A program made the position numbers and the translations under genes. Positions 16,167-24,710 of a DNA stretch of 64,000 nt are shown here, in pieces (the stretch's first letter is position 1; every line of letters begins with the position of its first letter). The notes under the pieces are model-generated. The model did no database searches, was not told the DNA's origin, and saw nothing but the letters and a program-made list of their open reading frames with translations. The stretch is from DATKBT01 sp035546295 (GTDB lineage Bacteria > Acidobacteriota > Thermoanaerobaculia > Multivoradales > Multivoraceae). The stretch spans positions 124,001 through 188,000 of the forward strand of contig DATKBT010000125.1 in the NCBI GenBank assembly GCA_035546295.1, in the 5' to 3' direction.

Positions 16167-16934
16167 ATGCAGGGCCTGCAGGGTGTACGGCGCGCGCTCA
16201 CCGGCGCGCTGGCGGTTGCCGCGCTCGTGTCGGGGCTCGCCTCGGCGAAGGCGGCGGCTGCCGGCTCGTTGCGCGGATCGCGCAGCGCGATGGATCGTCA
16301 GGCGCGGGCGGCCCGCAGCCACGACTACACCTACATCGCCAACCCGCAGCAGCTCCGCTACTTCGTCGACCAGGGCTGGCTGTCGATGGTCTCGGGCGGC
16401 AGGAGCTACGAGCTCGCCGGCGTCTCCTTTCCCTACGCCCGGCCCGAGGTGCTGCTGTTCATCGAGCGACTCTCCGGCCAGTACCGCAACGCTTGCGGCG
16501 AGCGGCTGGTGGTGACCAGCCTCACGCGTCCCAGGTCGCACCAGCCCGCCAACGCGTCGCCTCGATCCGTGCACCCGACCGGGATGGCGCTCGACCTGCG
16601 GCGCAGCTCGCGCGCCAAGTGCCGCCGCTGGCTGGAGTCGACGCTGCTGACGCTCGAGCGCCGCGGGGTGCTCGACGCGACTTACGAGTCGCGGCCTCCC
16701 CACTACCACGTCGCGCTGTTTCCGGAGCGGTACCAGCAGTACGTGGAGGCGAAGCTGGCGCGGGCCGGCGCCTCGGCGACCTCTGCGACCGCTGCGAAGA
16801 GCTACCGTGTCGAGCGGGGCGACACGTTGTGGTCGATCGCCCGGCGTTACGGGACCACGGTCCCCGAGCTGCGGCGCGAGAACGGGTTGAGCTCCGATCG
16901 CCTGAGCGCCGGACAGACACTGGCTGTGCCCTAG
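16167..16934 (+). CDS. LAS-type peptidase-like protein (DUF5715) with LysM domain
   Basis: The 255-residue protein has a signal peptide (MQGLQGVRRALTGALAVAAL). The catalytic-like domain carries SVHPTGMALD at residues 134-143 and HYH at 179-181. These match the SxHxxGxAxD and HxH zinc ligands of LAS (VanX/VanY/MepA-like) peptidases. A C-terminal LysM module at about 212-255 (YRVERGDTLWSIARRYGTTV) binds peptidoglycan. I infer a cell-wall peptidase acting on cross-links or stem peptides. Annotations for this family are usually uncharacterised DUF5715. Its stop overlaps the stop of the convergent gene by four bases. Confidence 0.85.
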   Translation: MQGLQGVRRALTGALAVAALVSGLASAKAAAAGSLRGSRSAMDRQARAARSHDYTYIANPQQLRYFVDQGWLSMVSGGRSYELAGVSFPYARPEVLLFIERLSGQYRNACGERLVVTSLTRPRSHQPANASPRSVHPTGMALDLRRSSRAKCRRWLESTLLTLERRGVLDATYESRPPHYHVALFPERYQQYVEAKLARAGASATSATAAKSYRVERGDTLWSIARRYGTTVPELRRENGLSSDRLSAGQTLAVP

Positions 16935-17809
16935 GCCGGCACGCCACGGAGCAAGGACCGCGGGCGGATGATCGCCGTGTGGCGGATCGCGGTGACCGGG
17001 CGCTCGTCGTCGTCGAACAGCGCCAGGTCGAGGGTCACGATCTCGTGGCCGCGCCGCGCGGTGGCTTCGGCGACGCGGCCGCGCATCTCGTGCCGGCGCT
17101 CGACGTCGACGGGCTTCACGTGTCGCACGCTGCTCGCCAGGTGGATCCAGGGGCCGAGCAGGGCGTTGCGAACGAGGATCTGGTTGGCCGCGTGGAGGAG
17201 GTGGGCGGGGTGGAGCGCGCCCTCGGCGGCGTCGGCGGCGTCGGCGGCGTAACGGGGGGAGGGGTCGCGGTACTGCTCGGCGATCCGCGGCAGCTCCTCG
17301 CGAGGCCACGGTCCGATGGAGAGCGATCCGAGGACGTTGCCGGCTCGCAGGGTCTCGAGGCTCGCTTGGGGGCGCCCTTCGGGCTCCGGCAGGGTCGAGC
17401 GGGGATAGCTCGCCGGCTCGGGGACGCCGAGCGGGTCTCCTGCGTCGTCCGGCCAGTCGAGGGCGGCCCACCCCTCGGCGCAGAGAGCGCCGCTGCCGTC
17501 GAGCAGCTCGAGCACGACCTTCCTGCCTTCGAGGCCGGGAGCCCACGCGGCGCGGGCCGAGACGCGGTCACCCTCGTAGACCGGGCTCGCGAGCCGGATC
17601 GAAGCGCTGCCCCGCGAGCACCAGTCCTCACCGAGCGCCTCGACCGCGGAGTGGGTGAGGTAGCCGTAGGAGGCGACGCCCGGCACCAGCGCGCCGGCGA
17701 AGCCGAGCCGGCGCGCGGTGGCGTCGTCGTGGATCTTGTTGCTCGAGGCGGAGGCGTAGTTGAAGGCGACCGGCGTGTGGACGAACGGCCCCGGAAGGTG
17801 CGAGGTCAT
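16931..17809 (-). CDS. MaoC-like hotdog hydratase/dehydratase
   Basis: The 292-residue protein carries SSNKIHDDATARRLGFAGAL with VPGVASYGYL following. This is the MaoC hydratase signature, with the catalytic Asp/His pair in the IHDD segment. A second half (HAANQILVRNALLGPWIHLASSVRHV, ATARRGHEIVTLDLALFDDDE) fits a degenerate second hotdog. It probably acts on acyl thioesters as an enoyl-CoA hydratase-type or binding protein. The ATG at 17809 starts MTSHLPGPFVHTPVAF. It is not obviously co-transcribed with anything. Confidence 0.8.
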   Translation of the reverse strand: MTSHLPGPFVHTPVAFNYASASSNKIHDDATARRLGFAGALVPGVASYGYLTHSAVEALGEDWCSRGSASIRLASPVYEGDRVSARAAWAPGLEGRKVVLELLDGSGALCAEGWAALDWPDDAGDPLGVPEPASYPRSTLPEPEGRPQASLETLRAGNVLGSLSIGPWPREELPRIAEQYRDPSPRYAADAADAAEGALHPAHLLHAANQILVRNALLGPWIHLASSVRHVKPVDVERRHEMRGRVAEATARRGHEIVTLDLALFDDDERPVTAIRHTAIIRPRSLLRGVPA

Positions 17810-17850
17810 GGTCCGCGATCATGCCAGAGGGGCCGGCGTGCGTCCGATCG

Positions 17851-18645
17851 TCAGTCGCGGTAGAACGCGATCTGCGGGCCGCGCCGGTCCGCGATCCGCG
17901 CGACGTGGGCGAGCAGCTCGTTGCGCCGGAGCAGGAGGGTGCGCAGGTCCGAGCCCGAGAGCTGGTCGCCCAGCAGCTCCCTGAGCCCGATGAAATCGAG
18001 GGCCGCGATGCGCTCGATCAGTTCCCGCTCGAAGCGCAGCGGCGGCGGCTCGGTCCGCAGCGGGCCGCGGTGGTTCGAGTTGAGCGCGCGCGAGTGGTCG
18101 ATCAGCACCACGTTCCAGGCCGGGTCGACCAGGAAGTTGGCGGCGTGGCGGTCGGGGTTGTCGATGAGCAGGTCGAACAGCGACATCCTCGCCATCTGGC
18201 GGGACCAGTCGCCGAACGAGGCCGGGGGCTCGTCGATGGCTTTCACGAAGGGCCTAAAGCCGTCGACCCAGAGCTGGAGCGACCCATAGCGACGTCCGAG
18301 CCGGCGCTCGACCGTCGGAGGCACCATGTCGATTCCCAGGTGCCGGCTCAGGCGGTAGGCGGCGATCTCGGAGCGGTAGCTCTCGGCGCCGCCCTCGAAC
18401 GCGCTGCGGACGATCGGCTTGAACACTGCCTGGCGCCGACGGCCTTCGAGCTCGAGCAGGACCTTGTACGGGCGCGTGATTCCCGAGCCGAGGCGCTCAC
18501 GCGAGATCGGCGCGGCGGTGGCGAGGAAGCGCTCGATCTCGTCTTCCTGGCCGAGCCAGGGAGCGGACTGTGCCCGAAGCGGCGCGGTGAGGTGGACCGA
18601 AGCGAGGATCAGGACGATCCCCGCAAGGCGGCGGACTGTGGTCAT
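17851..18645 (-). CDS. Secreted PI3/4-kinase-like or FAM20-like protein
   Basis: The 264-residue product has a signal peptide (MTTVRRLAGIVLILASVHLTA...LRAQ). The mature part has VLLELEGRRRQAVFKPI (candidate nucleotide-binding Lys), SEIAAYRLSRHLGIDMVPPTV, then LLIDNPDRHAANFLV and VVLIDHSRAL. The DxxxxN and D-H/F-S pair resemble the catalytic and metal-binding loops of atypical PI3/4-kinase-like and FAM20/HipA-type kinases. A secreted kinase-fold protein in a bacterium is unusual. Activity is inferred only from these motifs. It is divergent from the TetR gene with a double operator between them, so TetR may control it. Confidence 0.75.
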   Translation of the reverse strand: MTTVRRLAGIVLILASVHLTAPLRAQSAPWLGQEDEIERFLATAAPISRERLGSGITRPYKVLLELEGRRRQAVFKPIVRSAFEGGAESYRSEIAAYRLSRHLGIDMVPPTVERRLGRRYGSLQLWVDGFRPFVKAIDEPPASFGDWSRQMARMSLFDLLIDNPDRHAANFLVDPAWNVVLIDHSRALNSNHRGPLRTEPPPLRFERELIERIAALDFIGLRELLGDQLSGSDLRTLLLRRNELLAHVARIADRRGPQIAFYRD

Positions 18646-18689
18646 CGGGTGGTCTCCGGTGCGGAATGGCGCGGGTGTCGAGTGAGATG

Positions 18690-18722
18690 TATGCGCCGTA
18701 TAGTCGTTGTATACGCCGCATA
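18690..18722. promoter_or_regulatory. Candidate TetR double operator
   Basis: Two 13-bp near-palindromes, TATGCGCCGTATA (18690-18702) and TATACGCCGCATA (18710-18722), are exactly 20 bp apart, so they lie on the same helical face. They are also an inverted repeat of each other with one mismatch. They sit between the divergent kinase-like gene and the TetR gene, the classic place for an autoregulatory TetR site. Confidence 0.6.
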
Positions 18723-18763
18723 GATCGGAGAGGTTTCATCGGTCCTGCTACGGTTGTCACCGG

Positions 18764-19393
18764 ATGAGCACGACCGCCGCCAAGGATCCCTGCCGCGGCT
18801 ACCACCACGGTGACCTGCGGCGGTGCCTGGTGGAGGCCGCCCGCGACCTGCTGGCCGAGCGCGGGGTGACGGGCTTCAGCCTGCGCGAGATCGCGCGTCG
18901 TGCCGGGGTCAGCCCGCGCGCGCCCTACCACCACTTCCCCGACCGGACCGCCCTGCTGCGGGAAGTGGCGCGCATGGGCTTCGAGGAGCTCGCCCGGCGC
19001 ATGGCGGCGCACATGGAGGACGAGGACCCCGCGAGCCGGCTCGAGGCGCTCGGGGAGGAGTACCTGCGGTTCGCTCTCGAGTGCCGGGCCGAGTTCCAGA
19101 CCATGCACTGCGACGAGCTGTGCGACGCCAAGAACTTCCCCGATCGGCAGGACTTCGCGGATCGGCCGTTCGTCTACTTGCTGCGCACCCTCGAGGAGAT
19201 CGCGGGCAAGCCGGTTCCTCAGGAGGAGCTCGAGCGCTATGGCCTGGTCGCGTGGTCGCTGGTCCACGGCCTCGTGACCCTGCGCGCCGAGGGCGTGCTG
19301 GGTGCATCGTTCCCGGACGAGCCGATCGAGCCGATGATGAAGGACGCCGTCCGGCGCACCACCGAGCTGATCGTTGCGGCGCTGCGCCGCTGA
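18764..19393 (+). CDS. TetR-family transcriptional regulator
   Basis: The 209-residue protein starts at ATG 18764 (MSTTAAKDPCRGYHHGDL). It has the TetR helix-turn-helix at about residues 22-66: LVEAARDLLAERGVTGFSLREIARRAGVSPRAPYHHF (given in part), followed by PDRTALLREVARMGFEEL. The ligand domain contains a TetR_C-like WSLVHGLVTLRAEG region. The GYHHGDLR opening matches the WHG-type subfamily. It probably represses its own gene and the divergent secreted kinase-like gene through the paired operators at 18690-18722. The effector is unknown. Confidence 0.92.
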   Translation: MSTTAAKDPCRGYHHGDLRRCLVEAARDLLAERGVTGFSLREIARRAGVSPRAPYHHFPDRTALLREVARMGFEELARRMAAHMEDEDPASRLEALGEEYLRFALECRAEFQTMHCDELCDAKNFPDRQDFADRPFVYLLRTLEEIAGKPVPQEELERYGLVAWSLVHGLVTLRAEGVLGASFPDEPIEPMMKDAVRRTTELIVAALRR

Positions 19394-19437
19394 CGCGCTT
19401 CGACTCTCCGGCCTTCCGCGGTTACCATGCGCCGGCG

Positions 19438-20322
19438 ATGAAGAGGCGAGTCCTGCTGGTGGACGATTCGGCGACGGATCGTGCGGAGGTTCGTGCGCTC
19501 CTGGAGAGCGGTCTCGACCTCGTCGTCGAGGAGGCCGAGGATGCCGATGTCGTTCTGGAGCAGACCGGCGCCGGCGAGGTCGACCTGATCGTCACCGAGC
19601 TCACGAGCTCGGAGGGCGACGGTCTCGAGCTGGTGCGGCGGGTGCACGACGCGATGCCCTCGCTGCCGGTCGTGCTGGTCACCGCGCGGGGCAGCGAGGA
19701 GCTGGTGGTGAAGGCCCTGCGCGCCGGCGCTGCCAGCTACGTCCCCAAGCACCTGCTCGGCCAGTACCTCACCGACGTCGTCGGCGCTCTGCTCGAGAGC
19801 GCCGAGTCGCGACGCAAGCGCAGCCTGGCACTCCAGACGATGGTCGACAGCCGCAGCACCTTCGTCCTGGACAACGATCGCCGGCTGTTCGGCCCGCTGA
19901 TCGGTCACCTCCGGGAGACCCTCTCCGGGCTCGGGATGTGGGACGAGGGGAACCTGATGCACATCGCCGTCGCGCTCGAGGAGGCGCTGGTCAACGCCGC
20001 CGAGCACGGCAACCTCGAGCTCGACTCGGAGCTGCGCAACCAGGACCGCGACGCCTACCTCGAGCTGGCCGAGGAGCGGCGCGGTCGCGCCCCCTGGAGG
20101 CAGCGTCGCGTCCGCCTCGAGGTCGCCCTCAGCCGCTCCGAGGCGAGCTTCGTGATCGAGGACGAGGGAGGCGGGTTCGACCCGGAGGCCCTCCCCGACC
20201 CGACCGACGGCGAGCGCCTGCTGCGGCCGAGCGGCCGCGGGGTGCTGCTGATGCGGGCGCTGATGGACGAGGTCGCCTTCAACGACCGCGGCAATCGGGT
20301 GCGTCTGCTCAAGCGCGCCTGA
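19438..20322 (+). CDS. Pseudo-receiver fused to RsbW-like anti-sigma ATPase domain
   Basis: Residues 1-125 form a response-regulator receiver (VLLVDDSATDRAEV with Asp9/10, Thr82 in LVTARG, Lys104 in YVPK). The phosphoacceptor position is Glu54 (IVTELTSSEGDG) instead of Asp. Residues about 140-294 are a HATPase_c_2 domain with an N box (AVALEEALVNAAEHGN) and GRGVLLMRALMDEV, as in RsbW/SpoIIAB anti-sigma kinases. The Asp-to-Glu change suggests a constitutively active-like or phospho-independent switch on an anti-sigma module. It starts at ATG 19438 and is 294 residues long. No sigma factor lies adjacent, but an ECF sigma gene is about 2 kb downstream on the other strand. Confidence 0.87.
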   Translation: MKRRVLLVDDSATDRAEVRALLESGLDLVVEEAEDADVVLEQTGAGEVDLIVTELTSSEGDGLELVRRVHDAMPSLPVVLVTARGSEELVVKALRAGAASYVPKHLLGQYLTDVVGALLESAESRRKRSLALQTMVDSRSTFVLDNDRRLFGPLIGHLRETLSGLGMWDEGNLMHIAVALEEALVNAAEHGNLELDSELRNQDRDAYLELAEERRGRAPWRQRRVRLEVALSRSEASFVIEDEGGGFDPEALPDPTDGERLLRPSGRGVLLMRALMDEVAFNDRGNRVRLLKRA

Positions 20323-20455
20323 GCTCGTCGCGGAGCGCGGGAGAGGCTGGCCGGCGTCGCGACAATCTGGCACGTGCCGACGGCTACGGGTTAGACTCCG
20401 CTGGTTTCACCGTGGACGAAGCCGGACCCCCGACGGGTTCCGGGGGAGGCGATGG

Positions 20456-21472
20456 ATGAGCACCGACGACCAATCCCAACGGAACAGCCTCGTGCTTTCC
20501 AAGGACCTCGTGAGCGAGACCCGGGCGGTCGTTCAGGAGCGTCAGAAGGTCGAGAGCCTGCTGAACACGGCCGAGAGCGGCCGGGACAAGGTGAAGCAGG
20601 AGATCTACGAGAAAGTGACAGCGGACTATCGTGTCCAGCTCGATGCGATCGCCGGCCGCTACGCCCCGTTGCGCGATCGCATGGTCGAGGAGCTCTCCAC
20701 CATTCGCGCCCACGAGCTCGAGCTGCGCAGCCAGCTCGGCCAGATTCGCGACCAGCTCGACGAGCTGCGCTTCCGTTGCAACGTCGGTGAGTTCGACAAG
20801 AGCGAGCTCGAGAAGCGCGAGACGGAGAAGAAGGGGACGATCGAGGCGCTCGAGGCCAATCTGGCCACCGCGGAGAAGACCTACGGCGTCGCCCGTGAGC
20901 TGCTCGGCGAGGAAGTCGAGGCGGTGCTCTCCGGCAAGCCGCCGTCTCCCGCTTCGGCCGCGGCCTCGGCTCCCGCCCCGGCTCTCATCGACGAGCCCGA
21001 GCCGGCGCCGGAGGAGAGCGCGCCACCGCCGCCGCCAGAGAAACCGGAGAAACCGGAGAAGCCGGAGGGACCCCCGGCTCCCGCCGCTCCGCCTGCCGCG
21101 GACCCTCCGCCGTCGCAGAGAACCGTCGAGATCCCGGCCGACTCGCCGCCGCCGGTCACCGCGCTCACCGACACGCGCACGTTGACCCAGGGGCTCCTGA
21201 CCCGCAAGAAGCCGGACGGCGGCAAGACCTTCGTGATCGATGCCGACGGCCTCGTGCTCGGCCGCAGCACGTCTTGCGACGTCCTGATCCAGGGCGCAAC
21301 GGTCTCGCGTCGCCACGCCGTCATCTCCTGGGAGGACGATGCCTACTGGATCGAGGACGTCTCCAGCGGCGGCGGCCTGAGCGTCAACGGCGAGCGCGAG
21401 CAGCGCGTCAAGCTCAAGAGCGGCGACCAGGTGGAGATCGGCGCCGCGCTGTTCGAGTACGAGGGCCCCTAG
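20456..21472 (+). CDS. Coiled-coil, Pro-rich linker, FHA-domain protein
   Basis: The 338-residue protein has three parts. The first is a charged helical N-terminus of about 160 residues (SKDLVSETRAVVQERQKVES, RAHELELRSQLGQIRDQLDELR) likely to be coiled coil. The second is a Pro/Ala/Glu-rich linker (170-240). The third is a C-terminal FHA domain with GRSTSCDVLIQGATVSRRHAVI and VNGE. FHA domains bind phosphothreonine, so a substrate of a Ser/Thr kinase is a plausible partner. The start is ATG 20456. There is no signal peptide, so it is cytoplasmic. Confidence 0.9.
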   Translation: MSTDDQSQRNSLVLSKDLVSETRAVVQERQKVESLLNTAESGRDKVKQEIYEKVTADYRVQLDAIAGRYAPLRDRMVEELSTIRAHELELRSQLGQIRDQLDELRFRCNVGEFDKSELEKRETEKKGTIEALEANLATAEKTYGVARELLGEEVEAVLSGKPPSPASAAASAPAPALIDEPEPAPEESAPPPPPEKPEKPEKPEGPPAPAAPPAADPPPSQRTVEIPADSPPPVTALTDTRTLTQGLLTRKKPDGGKTFVIDADGLVLGRSTSCDVLIQGATVSRRHAVISWEDDAYWIEDVSSGGGLSVNGEREQRVKLKSGDQVEIGAALFEYEGP

Positions 21473-21521
21473 CAGCCCGTGCTGAGTTTCACCACGGGCT
21501 CTCGCGTTCGGCGACTCGACC

Positions 21522-21710
21522 TTGATCGACCTGGTGGCCACCGAGGAGCTGCTCACCGGCGCCGAGCTCGCGGAGTTGGACGCCCGCGTTGACTACGCGC
21601 GCACGCTGGCCGAGCTCCAGTTCGAGCTGGACGCGCTGGTCGAGGTCGAGGTGAGCGCCGGCGGCGTTCGCCTCGCCGCTCTCTCGGCGCAACGTCTCAT
21701 CCTGCGGTAG
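21522..21710 (+). CDS. Possible small protein or remnant (62 residues)
   Basis: A TTG-initiated frame reads LVATEELLTGAELAELDARV, then DYARTLAELQFELDALVEVE. The helical DYARTLAELQFELDAL part resembles the final helix of TolC-type outer-membrane factors, so this may be a remnant. There is no clear ribosome binding site and no partner. Confidence 0.3.
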   Translation: MIDLVATEELLTGAELAELDARVDYARTLAELQFELDALVEVEVSAGGVRLAALSAQRLILR

Positions 21711-21729
21711 GAGGCCGAAGCCTCAGAGG

Positions 21730-22305
21730 CTAGCCGGCGCCCATCTCGACCGCCAGCCAGGCGCGCGCCTTGACCCAGTCGCGCCGGACGGTGCGGTCGG
21801 TGACTCCGAGCGCGTCGGCGGTCTCCTGCTCGGTGAGGCCGCCGAAGAACCGGCACTCGACGACCCGGAGCAGCCGCGGGCTGACCTCGCCGAGACGGGT
21901 GAGCGCGCGGTCGAGCGCCAGCAGCCCCTCGGCCTCCTCCTCGATGCCGACCTCGACCTTGTCGAGCGAGATCGGCCGCACGCCGCTGCCGCGCTTCTGC
22001 GCGGCGTGCTTCTTGGCCTCGTCGATGAGCAACTGGCGCATCGCGGTGGCGGCGACGGCGAAGAAGTGGCCGCGGTCGGTGAAGCTCCTGACCTTCGACT
22101 TGGCGAGCCGGAGGTAGGCCTCGTGGACCAGAGCTGTGGTGTTGACGGTGAACTGCCGCCCGCCCAGACGCTGGCGCTGGCCCCGCGCGATCCGGCGCAG
22201 CTCGTCGTAGACCAGCGGCAGCAGCTCGTCGAGAGCGCTGCGGTCGCCGGCGTGGAGGCGGTCGAGGAGCGCGCCGATCTCCTCCGTCGTCTGTTCTTCG
22301 GCCAT
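21730..22305 (-). CDS. ECF-type RNA polymerase sigma factor (sigma-70, TIGR02999-like)
   Basis: The 191-residue protein has region 2 (LDELLPLVYDELRRIARGQRQR, VNTTALVHEAYLRLAKSK, HFFAVAATAMRQLLIDEAKKHAAQKRG) and region 4 (VVECRFFGGLTEQETADALGVTDRTVRRDWVKARAWL, cited by its key motifs). The HEAYLRL and FFAVAATAMRQLL signatures are those of the ECF_Ls family common in Acidobacteriota and Planctomycetota, which often pair with Ser/Thr kinases. ATG 22305 lies four bases after the decarboxylase stop, so it is the last gene of a PilZ-decarboxylase-sigma operon. No anti-sigma gene is adjacent. Confidence 0.93.
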   Translation of the reverse strand: MAEEQTTEEIGALLDRLHAGDRSALDELLPLVYDELRRIARGQRQRLGGRQFTVNTTALVHEAYLRLAKSKVRSFTDRGHFFAVAATAMRQLLIDEAKKHAAQKRGSGVRPISLDKVEVGIEEEAEGLLALDRALTRLGEVSPRLLRVVECRFFGGLTEQETADALGVTDRTVRRDWVKARAWLAVEMGAG

Positions 22306-22309
22306 GATC

Positions 22310-23758
22310 TCAGCGCCGGGATGCTACCCGATCCGCGGCGCGCCGAACGACATCGATCGTGCGTCGCAGCTCGGCCTCGCTGGTGCGGTGGTTGAGCACG
22401 ACCAGCCGCAGCGCGAGCTTGCCGCCGAGGTGGGTGGTGGAGAGCATGATCTCGCCTTCGCTCAGGGTGAGCTCCATGAGCGCCCGGTCCCGGCGGCTGC
22501 GCTCCTCCTCGTCGAGCTTCGCCGATCCTTCGCCCCGGTGCCGGAAGGTGACGATCGACAGGTCGACGGGCGCAGCGATCTCGAGCCTGGAGTCGGCGCT
22601 GAGCAGCTCCGCGGCCAGGCGCGCCAAGGCGAGGTCGTGCTCGATCTCGTGCGCGAGCCGCTCGACCCCGACGCTGCGCATCAGCGCCCATACCGCCAGG
22701 GCGCGGCCCGGACGGGTGAGCTCGGGACCGCGATCGAAGAAGTTCACCTCTTCGCGGGGGACGTCCTGGAGGTAGTCGCCGCCGCTGCGGAAGGCCCCCT
22801 CCAGGGCGGCCCGGTGGCGGGTCAGGAAGCAGCCGACGCCGATCGGCGTGTAGAGCCACTTGTGCGGGTCGAGGGTGAGCGAGTCGGCGCAGCCCATTCC
22901 CGACAGTCGACTGCGCCCTTCCGCGCAGAGCGCGGCGAAGCCGCCGTAGGCGGCGTCGACGTGGAACCAGAGCCCCTGGCGCCGGCAGAGCGCGGCCAGC
23001 TCGACCAGCGGATCGATGGCGCCGGTGTTGGTGGTGCCGCCGTTGGCGCAGACGAAGAAGGGAACGAGACCCCTCGCCCGGTCGGCGTCGAGCATCCTCT
23101 CGAGCTCGTCGCAGCGCATCCGGAAGCCGTCGTCGACCGGCACGCTGCGCAGGTGCTCGGCGGGGAAGCCGAGCAGCTCTGCCGCCTTCTGTGCCGACAG
23201 ATGCCCCTGCTCCGAGAAGTAGAGCGTGGCGCGGCCGACAACGTGGTCGCCGAGGCGGTCGCCGAGGTGCCGGCGGGCGGCCGCGATCGCGGTGAGGTTG
23301 GCGATCGAACCGCCCGACGTCAGCACGCCGGTGTCGAGCTCGCTGCAGTTGATCGCTTCGCCGATCCACCGCAGCACCGTGAGCTCGAGCGCGGCGGTCG
23401 AGGCGCCCCCCAGCCAGCTCCCGACGAAGGGATTGGCGCCCGCCGACAGGAGCTGGCCGAGCAGTCCGTGAAAGGAGCTCGCGCAGGGGATGTAGGCGTG
23501 GAAGCGCGGATGGTCGACCCGGGTCATGTGCGGCACGACGCGCTGGTAGAAGGCGTCGACGGTGGAGTCTGCGCCGAGGCCTTCTCGAGGCAGCGGCTCG
23601 TCGACGATCGCCGCCAGCTCCGCGGCGCTCGCGCGCACGCCGACCCGCCGATCGCTCAGCCCGATCCGGTCGTCGACCAGGAGGTCGACCGCGCGGTGGA
23701 GGATCCGACGCATCTCCTCCGCCTCGGGGTCGAGGCCGCGAGGGCCAGCCTCGCTCAC
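22310..23758 (-). CDS. PLP-dependent group II amino-acid decarboxylase
   Basis: The 482-residue protein matches the aromatic-L-amino-acid/glutamate decarboxylase family (PF00282). It has HPRFHAYIPCASSFHGLLGQLL, LTSGGSIANLTAIAAAR, the PLP-aspartate segment WFHVDAAYGGFA and the Schiff-base lysine in LTLDPHKWLYTP. It converts an amino acid to an amine plus CO2, and the sequence does not tell which (aromatic, aspartate or cysteine sulfinate). Its start overlaps the PilZ stop by four bases and a sigma factor gene follows at once, which is an odd grouping. Confidence 0.92.
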   Translation of the reverse strand: MSEAGPRGLDPEAEEMRRILHRAVDLLVDDRIGLSDRRVGVRASAAELAAIVDEPLPREGLGADSTVDAFYQRVVPHMTRVDHPRFHAYIPCASSFHGLLGQLLSAGANPFVGSWLGGASTAALELTVLRWIGEAINCSELDTGVLTSGGSIANLTAIAAARRHLGDRLGDHVVGRATLYFSEQGHLSAQKAAELLGFPAEHLRSVPVDDGFRMRCDELERMLDADRARGLVPFFVCANGGTTNTGAIDPLVELAALCRRQGLWFHVDAAYGGFAALCAEGRSRLSGMGCADSLTLDPHKWLYTPIGVGCFLTRHRAALEGAFRSGGDYLQDVPREEVNFFDRGPELTRPGRALAVWALMRSVGVERLAHEIEHDLALARLAAELLSADSRLEIAAPVDLSIVTFRHRGEGSAKLDEEERSRRDRALMELTLSEGEIMLSTTHLGGKLALRLVVLNHRTSEAELRRTIDVVRRAADRVASRR

Positions 23759-24618
23759 GCGCTCTCCAGGATCTCGCGCAGGTCGGAGGCGAAGCCAGCG
23801 GCGTCGTCGATCACGATCCCCATGCCGGCGATCGCCGAGCTTCCGGCGTGAAGCGTCTGCACGACCCGAGCGGTGGCGTCGATGGTGCCGCGCCCGAGCG
23901 GAAGCTGGAGGCTGATCGAGATCGTGCTGCCCACCGCCGCGGGGGAGTCGGTGGGGACGAACAGTCCGCCGAGCATGAGCTCCCGCTCGTAGGTCTGGCG
24001 AAGCGCGTCGAACGACTCGAAGGCGACCGCGAAGGTCTCGGGCCTCGCCTGCCTGGCGGGGGGCGGGGGCCTCTCGTCCGCCCCGCTCTCGCCCTCGTCG
24101 CTCTCGACCCTTCGTACCGGAGACGCGGCCGGGTGCAGGCGGGCCGGATCGACCTCGGTCGGGTCGCGCTCGAACACGGTCTTTCGCGCAGGCCTCCCGG
24201 GGGCGGGCTCCCCCTCGTCCTTCGCCGCCGCCTCGTCTGCGGGCGGTTTCGAAGCCTCCACCGCCGGCCCCGCAGGAGTCGGCCGCGAGGGCGCGGGGTC
24301 CTTGGAGTGGAGCTCGTGCAGCAGTGCGTCGATCCCCAGCAGCCTCACGCCCATGCCGCCCGGCTTCACCTTGCGCAGGTCGGGTGGCACCGACACCGAG
24401 CGAACGACCAGCCCTTCGAGGAAGAACGAGCCGGGGTTGAGGTCGACCTCCATCTGGATGCGGGTTCCGCTGCGCAGCGGGCGGTGGGTCTGAACGAACA
24501 CGCCGCTCACCGATGCGTCGCTGGTGAAGCCATTGCGCCGGTCCTCGGGCTTCCAGCGATCCCAGAAGACGAGATGGATGCGTCGCGGCTCCCGCGACAC
24601 GGCTCGGCGTTCCCTCAC
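23755..24618 (-). CDS. PilZ-domain protein, possibly two PilZ-like domains
   Basis: The 287-residue protein starts at GTG 24618 (MRERRAVSREPRRIHLVFWD). The N-terminal domain has an arginine-rich opening and DASVSGVFVQT, the D/NxSxxG PilZ motif for c-di-GMP. A long Pro/Ala/Glu linker follows. The C-terminal domain (RQTYERELMLGGLFVPTD, GRGTIDATARVVQTL) is a degenerate PilZ-like fold of the type seen in Myxococcota and Acidobacteriota. It may connect c-di-GMP, for which a GGDEF-EAL protein lies 5 kb away, to the co-transcribed decarboxylase and sigma factor. That link is inference. Confidence 0.85.
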   Translation of the reverse strand: MRERRAVSREPRRIHLVFWDRWKPEDRRNGFTSDASVSGVFVQTHRPLRSGTRIQMEVDLNPGSFFLEGLVVRSVSVPPDLRKVKPGGMGVRLLGIDALLHELHSKDPAPSRPTPAGPAVEASKPPADEAAAKDEGEPAPGRPARKTVFERDPTEVDPARLHPAASPVRRVESDEGESGADERPPPPARQARPETFAVAFESFDALRQTYERELMLGGLFVPTDSPAAVGSTISISLQLPLGRGTIDATARVVQTLHAGSSAIAGMGIVIDDAAGFASDLREILESA

Positions 24619-24710
24619 GGCATCGATCCTCGAAGGGCAGATTCTACGTGTCGGGGGAGAGGTTTCGAACGCATTGTAAGATCGCGGCGGAAAGGAAGAC
24701 AGGGAACCAA

